A stretch of 60,045 nucleotides of DNA from Akkermansia sp. (lineage in GTDB: Bacteria > Verrucomicrobiota > Verrucomicrobiia > Verrucomicrobiales > Akkermansiaceae). Shown piece after piece: positions 50,016 to 57,076 of this stretch; position 1 is the stretch's first letter; each line of letters starts with the position of its first letter. The position numbers and the translations under genes are program-made. The DNA lies in the NCBI GenBank assembly GCA_024405435.1, contig JAKSOU010000006.1:1-60045 (forward strand), read 5' to 3'. Under the pieces are notes generated by a model. It saw only the letters and a program-made list of their open reading frames with translations. It was not told the origin of the DNA and did no database searches.

Positions 50016-51337
50016 TCGAATTTCACGCGGGGGTCTATGCCGGCAACCAGCAGGTCGGAAAGCAGGTTGCCGATGATGATGATCACGGAGGTGAGCAGCA
50101 GCGTGCCCATGATGAGGGAGTAGTCCTTGTCCATGAGCGCCTGGAAGCTCAGCATGCCGAAGCCCTGGATATCGAACACGCGCTCGATGAGCAGGGAGCC
50201 CCCCACCACCGTGCAGATCACCCCGCCCAGGGTGGAGGCGATCGGGATGAACGAGTTGCGGAACGCATGCCGCCACACCGCCTGCCGGAACGTCAGCCCC
50301 TTGGCCACCGCCGTGCGCACGTAGTCCGCGCCCAGGTTGTCCATCAGGTTGTTCTTCATCATCATGGTGGTCATGGCGAAGGTGGACACCACGTAGCAGA
50401 GCAGGGGCAGCGCCGTGTGGCTCAGCAGGTCCCGCACCTGCTCCCCAAAGGGCATGCCCTCAAAGCCGGGGCTGGTGAGCCCGTACAGCGGGAACCACTC
50501 CAGCCGCGCACCCAGGTACACCAGCAGAACCGCGCCCAGCGCAAAGCCCGGCACCGCGTACCCCGTGAAGATGAGGATGCTGCTCACGCTGTCGAACGCG
50601 CTCTTGTGCCGCACCGCCTTCGCCACCCCCAGCGGGATGCTCACCAGGTACGTGATAAGCGCCCCCAGCAGCCCCAGGTACAGGGAGACGGGCAGGCGCT
50701 CCAGCATCATCGCCGCCACCGGCTCGTTGTACTTGTACGAGCGTCCCAGGTTGCCCTGCAGCACGCCGTCGTAGATTTTACGGTACGCCACCGCGCGCCA
50801 GCGCCGCAGCGCGGGAGAGGCCTCCTGCCGCGCAATGGCGGCGGGGTCCATCACGCGGTGGCGCTCCGCCCAGCGCAGCGCGCGCTCGTGCGGGGATTGC
50901 AGCTCCAGCAGCCAGCCCTCCCGCGCCCACCACTCCGGCGCATCCGCGCGCAGGCCGCCGCCCTCCCGCTGCACCGGCACCGTGGCGGAACGCCCGTTCG
51001 CGCGCACCACCGCCAGCTGCGCGCAGCCGGTGTCGTCCAGCTCAGCCTTGGCAATCTGCACCCGGCGCGGCAGCGCGCCCAGCCACTGCAGGTAGCCCGT
51101 GAACATGGGCTCCTGCAGGTTGAACATCTCCTCCAGGCGCTCCATCTCCTCGTCCCCCACGGCCTTGGCGCCGCCGCCCGCCGCCTTGTCGCCCGCCAGC
51201 GCTCCGATCGCCTGCTCCTGCAGGATGCGCTCCACCGGACCCCCCGGCACCAGCCGCGTCAGGCAAAACACCAGGAACGTCACCCCTACCAGGGTCACCG
51301 GTATCAGCATCACGCGCCTGAGTATATATTGCCACAT
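50012..51337 (-). CDS. YejB-type peptide ABC permease
   Basis: A 441-residue inner-membrane permease, first gene of the transporter operon. The start MWQYILRRVMLIPVTLVGVT is typical of DppB/YejB. A larger than usual periplasmic region follows TM1 (about 45-200), then the core with LGRSYKYNEPVAAMMLERLP, five more TMs and the EAA loop RTAVAKGLTFRQAVWRHAFRN. ATG 51337 is chosen because the next upstream in-frame ATG (51352) lies inside the predicted -10 box. Its last codons overlap the YejE-like start by 4 bases. Confidence 0.9.
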   Translation of the reverse strand: MWQYILRRVMLIPVTLVGVTFLVFCLTRLVPGGPVERILQEQAIGALAGDKAAGGGAKAVGDEEMERLEEMFNLQEPMFTGYLQWLGALPRRVQIAKAELDDTGCAQLAVVRANGRSATVPVQREGGGLRADAPEWWAREGWLLELQSPHERALRWAERHRVMDPAAIARQEASPALRRWRAVAYRKIYDGVLQGNLGRSYKYNEPVAAMMLERLPVSLYLGLLGALITYLVSIPLGVAKAVRHKSAFDSVSSILIFTGYAVPGFALGAVLLVYLGARLEWFPLYGLTSPGFEGMPFGEQVRDLLSHTALPLLCYVVSTFAMTTMMMKNNLMDNLGADYVRTAVAKGLTFRQAVWRHAFRNSFIPIASTLGGVICTVVGGSLLIERVFDIQGFGMLSFQALMDKDYSLIMGTLLLTSVIIIIGNLLSDLLVAGIDPRVKFE

Positions 51338-51350
51338 TTTCCCTGAACGC

Positions 51351-51378
51351 ATTGTAGCAGAACATCCCCGCCGTGCAA
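51351..51378 (-). promoter_or_regulatory. Promoter of the Yej-like operon
   Basis: Minus strand: TTGCAC (51373-51378), 16-nt spacer, TACAAT (51351-51356). Leader about 7 nt. Confidence 0.6.
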
Positions 51379-51614
51379 GGTTATACGCATGCAAAACATT
51401 CTCGCAACATTGGGCGTGGTGAAATAATTGGTGATAACGGGCGTGGTGGGTATGCAAACCGACCCCGAATCCGCCCCGCCTTGCTTGCCTCGGCGTAGCG
51501 CAACGCGCGGAGACGGGCGCGGGGTGGATTCGGTGTGCGCCGCGGGGTGGCGCGCGTTTCCTTTTTGTAATTCGCGCATTGCGAATAGATGGTGGGATAT
51601 TGCATGTTTTTTCC

Positions 51615-51643
51615 TTGCGCACGCGCCCCGAATTTGCTAGAAT
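51615..51643 (+). promoter_or_regulatory. Promoter of PEP-CTERM gene 3
   Basis: TTGCGC (51615-51620), 17-nt spacer, TAGAAT (51638-51643). The 62-nt leader holds the hairpin GGGTAC-TGT-GTACCC (51656-51670) and is otherwise A-rich, without SD. Confidence 0.62.
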
Positions 51644-51711
51644 ACCTCCGTATGGGGGTACTGTGTACCCTAGCAATATCTCTCACCAAAATTCTCACTA
51701 AAAAACAAGAT

Positions 51712-54700
51712 ATGAAATTACGTATCAACACCAAACTCAGGGCGGCGCTTATCGCCGCCATTACCGCGGTGGGCTTCACCCTGCCGCAGACGTACGGCAC
51801 CGTCTCCTGGAACGGCGGCGCCATCGGCGGCGACTGGTTCTATACGGACAGCGGCAAGACCGGCTCTGTCCTGACGGATGACGAGCACGGCCAGGTGAAC
51901 ATCACCGCCGAGGGCAGCAACCCCGTGACTGCCGGGATTTCCGAGGTGACCGTGAAGGACGGCGCCACGGTGCGCATCTCCGGCGGCAACTTCTGGGGCC
52001 AGGACCGTACGTTCGCCGCGCTGACCATTGACGACATCACGGCGGGCGACGGCACGGGCAGCCTGCTGCTGAGCACGCAGCCGTACACGGCCGGCAAGGC
52101 TCCCGCCAACACCACCGCCACGGTGAAGGCCGTGACCGGCACGCTCTCCGGCGTGCAGAACTACGGCGTGCTCACGCTGGGCGAGGACGGCACGTCCTCC
52201 TTCGGCCTGACGGGCGCCATCGTCAACAATGCGGGCACCGTCACCCTGAACGGCACCTACTCGTTCGATACATCCAACGCCAACAACTACGCGCTGAAGC
52301 AGGAAGGCTCCGCCACCTGGACGGATCCGACCAACGAGCAGGGCTTCAAGAAGACCTCCGGCTCCTCCTACTACATCATCAAGGGCGCCACGGTGGGCAC
52401 CGGCTTCCAGGCCACCACCACCACCGGCGCCACCGTCTCGGAGGAATCCGCCGGCACCTACTACTTCACCGCCGGTGACGTGACGGACACCACCAAGTTC
52501 TATGTGAAGACGGACGCCGTCACGCTGGAGGGCGTGACCGGCACAGGCGTGTTCCAGGTGGACCACGCGGGCGCCACGGTCACCGTGCAGGACGCCACCT
52601 ACCGCGTCACCTCCGGCAACATGAACGTGAACATTGTCATCAATGACAAGGGCGTGCTGGAGACCACCCACAGCGGCGTCAACGGCTTCATCACCGGCGC
52701 GCTCACCATCAACGCCGGCGGCATCATGCGCATCGTCGGCGAGCACGACGCCTTCGGCTGGGGCAGCAAGAACCAGTGCGTGGCGAGCCTCACCATGAAA
52801 GGCGAGGAGGGCAAGCTGGCCCGCCTGGAGCTCAACCAGTCCACCGGCAACAGCGCCACCATGGTGACGGACATCAACATGCTGGGCTACTCCACCATCA
52901 CCTCCACCAAGGAGGGCGGCTCCAAGGGCTTCAACACCTTCGGCTGCAACATCACCGCCTCCGGCGTGCAGAACAACATCGACGTGCTGGACGTCCGCCG
53001 CAACGGCGTGACCATCGACGTGGAGGAAGAGGGCGAGCTCACCATCGGTAAGCTGACCATCAACGGCTCCGACCACAGCGCCTCCTCCGTGGTGGTGAAG
53101 CAGGGTGAAGGCGCCCTCCACTTCACGGGCGAGACCAAGGCCGAGGGCCTGAACATCCAGGCCGGCACGGTTGACATCTCCGGCACCGGAGAGCTGCACG
53201 CCCTCACCATCGGCACCGACGGCTCCCTGAGCATCACCGGCGGCTCCACCACCGTGACCGGCACCTCCAACGCCATCGGCAACACCATCGACCTGCAGGC
53301 CGGCTCCCTCAGCCTCGCTGGCACCTACGACCTCAGCGACCTTGAGGTGGACGGCGGCACCAAGTACGAGGGCGGCCCCGGCATTGCGGAAGGCAGCGGC
53401 TTCGCCAACACGGCTGGCACGCTCGACGTGGTGGACATCACCTCCGGCACCCTGACGCTCACCGGCGCCACCTTCAACTACAGGGGCAGCCAGGTGCAGG
53501 TTGACGCCGCCACCGGCGACGCCACCCTCAGCGGCGGCACGAACTATTCCACCCTCTACGTGAACAACGATGGCGAGGTGAGCTTCGCCGCCGCCCAGAC
53601 CATTGCGGGACAGCACGAGGCGAGCGTCTCCAACGTGGTCCTGAACGCCACGGGAACCACCATCACCATGGATGCCGAGGCCTCCGTGGCCCTGTCCATG
53701 GCCTCTGCGGCGGAATCCGCCACCGTGCTGGCCACCGAGGACATCACCCTCACCAGTGTCGCGGGCCCGGCCACCGGCAAGACCCTCACCTTCTCCGCGG
53801 ACGGGCACACCATCAGCCTGCAGGGAGACGACTCCTACACGGGCAACGTGGTGGTGGACAAGGGCACCGTGAAGTTCACCGGCGGCGACAAGAAGAAGGC
53901 CCTGGGCGCCTTCAACGGCGGCAACACCGTGCCCAACCCAGACAAGACCATCACCGTGAACGAGGGCGGCACCGTTGACCTCAACGGCGCGGCTGACCTC
54001 ACCTACGTCTTCACCCTCAACGGCGGCAGCCTGGTGAACACCGGCGCTGCAATCGGCGACGGCAGCATGCAGACCACCGGCATCAAGCTGACAGACGATT
54101 CCACCGTGGGCGGCACCGGCAACTTCTACTTGCTGGGACCGGGCTACAGCGCCACCTCCCTGGACCTCGCCGGCCACACGCTGGTGAAGACGGGCGAGAA
54201 CCTCTTCGGCCTGCGCAACACCACCGTCACCTCCGGCACCATCGAGGTGCAGCAGGGTACCGTGCACTTCTTCAACGACACCTCCATGTCCGGCGACATC
54301 GTGCTGGCGGGCGGCAACGTGACCGGCACCATCAAGCTGGCCGATGACATCACCATCGGCTCCACCGCAGAGGGCGGCGCCACCTTCAGCGCGGCCCTCA
54401 CCCCCGGCGACCACGGCATCACGTTCAACACCACCACCGACCTCACCGTGAACTCCAGCCTGACCGGAACCTTCACCAAGACCGGTGAGGGCGCGCTCAT
54501 CCTGGCGGGCGACGGCAACTACATCAGCGACGCCATCGACCTGCAGGCCGGCACGATTGTGCTCGCAGGCGGGTTCGACGTGAGCGCCATCGATCACGAG
54601 GAGGGTGAAATCGCCTACTTCGAGAATCCCGACGGTCCCGCCACCGTCAACGGCTTCGCCAAGTACACCGGCGAGGTCCAGCTCGTCAGCTCCAACTTCG

Positions 54701-56838
54701 CCAACGTGTCCGTGGGCGATGAGGGCGTCATCCTGCTGGACGGCTACAGCGTGGACTACGATGCCACCACCGGCAAGGCCGGCGGCACCATCAGCCTCGG
54801 CGCCTTCTACGTCAACGAGGGCGAGGCGAACGTGAGCACCATCCATGAGGCTTCCGCCACCGCAGCCGTGATGCTGGCGGACGGTGCCAAGCTGGTTGTG
54901 GACGATGACCTCTCCTCCGGCGTGTACTCCACCGGGGATGACAAGGGCTTCGTGGAGATTAAGGATGGCAAGACCCTGGGCTACTCTCCCCTGGCAGACG
55001 TGGAGCTCTCCGGCGAGGGCACGTACGACCTGGGCAGCATGTACGACCTGGGCAGCGTTGCTCTCGCTGATGACTGGACCGGCACGGTGAAGGTCTCCAA
55101 CAACGGCAATGCCACCAACCTGAATATCGCGGCCCTGGGACGCGCCGGCTCCACCGTTGAGCTGGACAGCGTGACCGGCTGGCTGAGCAACGACGGCCTG
55201 GTCATCAACGCAGCCGTGCAGCTCTCCGGCGATGGCCTGACGGTCAACAACGGCTCTTCCAACAAGACCATTGAGTTCGCGGGCGGCGTGAAGGGCGAGG
55301 GCGACTTCGTCTACACGATGGCCAACGGCGCCAACAACCAGACATACGTCTTCTCCGGTGATGTCTCCGATTGGTCCGGCGACTTCAAGGCCAGCGGAGA
55401 CGGCAAGACCTCCACGCTCAAGTTCTACGGCGACGCCACGGAAGTGGGCGCCGACATCGAGCTGAACGCAGGCACCCTCAACCTGGTTGTCGGCAACGGC
55501 ACGGATGAGTTCTCCACGGTGTTCCACGGCGAGGTCACCGCTTCCTCCATCACCGTGAGCGAGCTCGCCGCCGCCACGTTTGAAAACGTGAACCTGCTGG
55601 CGGCTGTCGTCAACCACGGCGAGGTGTCCATCAGCTATGCCACGCTCGGCGATGCCTTCTCCCAGCAGGGCGGCGGTATCGCACACTACGGCCTGGACGG
55701 TGAGATTACGCAGGGCGACAACTTCTACATCGGCGAGAGTGAAGCCTTTGTGCAGGTGGTCAACGGCGGCACCTCCGCCGGCTCCGTCACTTGGCAGGAC
55801 CAGTCGTACGACCTTGAGACCGACGGCCGCATCATCGTGCGCGAGGGAGATGTCGACTACTCCACCTTCTACGTGAACGACGGTACGGTGAAGATCTCCG
55901 ACATCGCCAACTCCGGCCACGACACCACCACAGTCGAGGTGGCGTCCGGCACGCTGGATGTGGACCAGGCCGGCTCCGGCATTGAAATCAGCGTGACCGG
56001 CATGGCCACTGTGACGGGCGAGGGCCTGGATGCCTCGGAAGTCGGCATCGCTTCCGAATCCATAGCTAACTTCGGCGAGACGATGGAGCTCGACGGCGTC
56101 AAGTTCTCCTCTGATAGCATCGGCGTTGCCGTCTACAACAAGGGAGATGATGACGCCTACTCCCTGGACAACACCGACATGGTGGTGTCCGCCCAGAGCA
56201 TCACCAAGACCACCGACGGGGACGTCACCGTCTCCAACTGGCTGACCGTTGAAGAAATCACCAACGTGGAGGGCGGCACCCTCACGCTCAACGGCCAGGA
56301 AGATGCCGTGGAGGTGGCGAACATCACCGTTGGCCCGGACTCCACCGTGGAGATCCTCGACAACCAGACGAGCGAGGAAATCACGGTCACCGTCACGGAA
56401 GAGCTGGCTGCCGGCGGCGGCACCCTGCTCGCCAACCTGGTGATGGCGGATGATTCCGCGCTGCTTGTTGGCGGCGTGGAGCAGGCCCTGCACGTGGGCA
56501 GCACGCTCGCCATGGGCGCTAACATCGCGCTGGATGCACTCACGCTCAAGGCCCTGGACAACTTGGCTGTCGGCGGGGAATTCTGGCTGATTGATGCCGC
56601 GGAAGGCCGTGAGCTTGTCTACGAGGGCCCGACCGGTGAGGACGCCTGGTACGACAGCGTGTTCTCCCGCGTTGCCGCCGATAGCGACTACGAGCTGAAG
56701 GGCGACTTCAACATCGTGTTCGACGACGAGCTCGACGCCTTCGGCCTGAAGAAGTTCAGCAACGTGCCGGAACCCACCACCGGCACCCTCAGCTTGCTTG
56801 CGCTTGCCGCCCTGGCGGCAAGGCGCCGCCGCCACTAA
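51712..56838 (+). CDS. Giant secreted PEP-CTERM / autotransporter-repeat protein 3
   Basis: A 1708-residue exported protein, the largest gene here. Signal peptide MKLRINTKLRAALIAAITAVG is followed by the autotransporter-repeat start TVSWNGGAIGGDWFYT and about 1600 residues of Gly/Thr/Ser/Val/Asp-rich beta-helix-like sequence. Modules shared with the paralogues recur twice (SLSLAGTYDLSDLEVDGG; TIVLAGGFDVSAIDHEEG, each followed by a Gly-Phe-Ala motif) along with YSTLYVNNDGEVSF and YSTFYVNDGTVKIS. The C-terminus is VPEPTTGTLSLLALAALAA plus Arg-rich end: a PEP-CTERM signal. It is probably a cell-surface or matrix protein. Its stop opens the heptamer array F. Confidence 0.9.
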   Translation: MKLRINTKLRAALIAAITAVGFTLPQTYGTVSWNGGAIGGDWFYTDSGKTGSVLTDDEHGQVNITAEGSNPVTAGISEVTVKDGATVRISGGNFWGQDRTFAALTIDDITAGDGTGSLLLSTQPYTAGKAPANTTATVKAVTGTLSGVQNYGVLTLGEDGTSSFGLTGAIVNNAGTVTLNGTYSFDTSNANNYALKQEGSATWTDPTNEQGFKKTSGSSYYIIKGATVGTGFQATTTTGATVSEESAGTYYFTAGDVTDTTKFYVKTDAVTLEGVTGTGVFQVDHAGATVTVQDATYRVTSGNMNVNIVINDKGVLETTHSGVNGFITGALTINAGGIMRIVGEHDAFGWGSKNQCVASLTMKGEEGKLARLELNQSTGNSATMVTDINMLGYSTITSTKEGGSKGFNTFGCNITASGVQNNIDVLDVRRNGVTIDVEEEGELTIGKLTINGSDHSASSVVVKQGEGALHFTGETKAEGLNIQAGTVDISGTGELHALTIGTDGSLSITGGSTTVTGTSNAIGNTIDLQAGSLSLAGTYDLSDLEVDGGTKYEGGPGIAEGSGFANTAGTLDVVDITSGTLTLTGATFNYRGSQVQVDAATGDATLSGGTNYSTLYVNNDGEVSFAAAQTIAGQHEASVSNVVLNATGTTITMDAEASVALSMASAAESATVLATEDITLTSVAGPATGKTLTFSADGHTISLQGDDSYTGNVVVDKGTVKFTGGDKKKALGAFNGGNTVPNPDKTITVNEGGTVDLNGAADLTYVFTLNGGSLVNTGAAIGDGSMQTTGIKLTDDSTVGGTGNFYLLGPGYSATSLDLAGHTLVKTGENLFGLRNTTVTSGTIEVQQGTVHFFNDTSMSGDIVLAGGNVTGTIKLADDITIGSTAEGGATFSAALTPGDHGITFNTTTDLTVNSSLTGTFTKTGEGALILAGDGNYISDAIDLQAGTIVLAGGFDVSAIDHEEGEIAYFENPDGPATVNGFAKYTGEVQLVSSNFANVSVGDEGVILLDGYSVDYDATTGKAGGTISLGAFYVNEGEANVSTIHEASATAAVMLADGAKLVVDDDLSSGVYSTGDDKGFVEIKDGKTLGYSPLADVELSGEGTYDLGSMYDLGSVALADDWTGTVKVSNNGNATNLNIAALGRAGSTVELDSVTGWLSNDGLVINAAVQLSGDGLTVNNGSSNKTIEFAGGVKGEGDFVYTMANGANNQTYVFSGDVSDWSGDFKASGDGKTSTLKFYGDATEVGADIELNAGTLNLVVGNGTDEFSTVFHGEVTASSITVSELAAATFENVNLLAAVVNHGEVSISYATLGDAFSQQGGGIAHYGLDGEITQGDNFYIGESEAFVQVVNGGTSAGSVTWQDQSYDLETDGRIIVREGDVDYSTFYVNDGTVKISDIANSGHDTTTVEVASGTLDVDQAGSGIEISVTGMATVTGEGLDASEVGIASESIANFGETMELDGVKFSSDSIGVAVYNKGDDDAYSLDNTDMVVSAQSITKTTDGDVTVSNWLTVEEITNVEGGTLTLNGQEDAVEVANITVGPDSTVEILDNQTSEEITVTVTEELAAGGGTLLANLVMADDSALLVGGVEQALHVGSTLAMGANIALDALTLKALDNLAVGGEFWLIDAAEGRELVYEGPTGEDAWYDSVFSRVAADSDYELKGDFNIVFDDELDAFGLKKFSNVPEPTTGTLSLLALAALAARRRRH

Positions 56839-56873
56839 TTTACAATTGACAATTTACGATTTACAATTTGTAA
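56837..56873. repeat. Heptamer tandem array, locus F
   Basis: Opposite orientation to B-D relative to the plus strand, but the same relative to its gene: it begins at the TAA stop (56836-56838) of PEP-CTERM gene 3 and is followed by the small stem GTGCC-TCC-GGCAC (56879-56891). Confidence 0.88.
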
Positions 56874-56900
56874 GTTAGGTGCCTCCGGCACAAGATTACC

Positions 56901-56937
56901 AAGGCCCGTCTGGCATGCTGCCAGACGGGCCTTTTGC
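56901..56937 (+). terminator. Terminator of PEP-CTERM gene 3
   Basis: Perfect 15-bp stem AAGGCCCGTCTGGCA / TGCCAGACGGGCCTT (56901-56915, 56919-56933) with a 3-base loop, then TTT. Confidence 0.92.
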
Positions 56938-56987
56938 GGGCGTGGCGCGGCCAGTGGTGCCCGCGCGGCCCTGCGCGCCTCACTTTT

Positions 56988-57021
56988 CAAATTGTAAATT
57001 GTAAATCGTCAATCGTAAATC
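56988..57021. repeat. Heptamer tandem array, locus G
   Basis: Inverted relative to locus F, 115 bases away, directly upstream of the PBP1A-like promoter. Confidence 0.85.
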
Positions 57022-57035
57022 CCCATGTGTTTTCC

Positions 57036-57064
57036 TTGATTTGCGGGGCGGTCTCTGGTACAAT
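57036..57064 (+). promoter_or_regulatory. Promoter of the PBP1A-like gene
   Basis: TTGATT (57036-57041), 17-nt spacer, TACAAT (57059-57064). ATG 57077 is 13 bases after the -10 box; the 6-nt leader GCAGGG contains a minimal AGGG. Confidence 0.65.
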
Positions 57065-57076
57065 GCGCGCGCAGGG

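Larger units (their letters stand above)
51338..51711. other. Divergent region between the peptide transporter and PEP-CTERM gene 3
   Basis: 374 bases without a convincing gene. It holds the yejB-like promoter at the left, a GC-rich middle part with no visible structure, and at the right the promoter and leader of PEP-CTERM gene 3. Confidence 0.65.

Noticed and set aside
50015..50276. Upstream extension of the YejE-like frame
   Set aside because: The extension is a shifted frame of the YejB-like gene. The ATG at 50015 starts a normal signal-anchor and gives the 4-base overlap seen at the other junctions of this operon.
51718..56835. A 1705-codon open frame antisense to PEP-CTERM gene 3
   Set aside because: It exists because the sense gene is GC-rich and uses G/C third positions. 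The product is Val/Gly/His/Ala-rich, with no signal or motif, while the sense frame has a signal peptide and PEP-CTERM tail.
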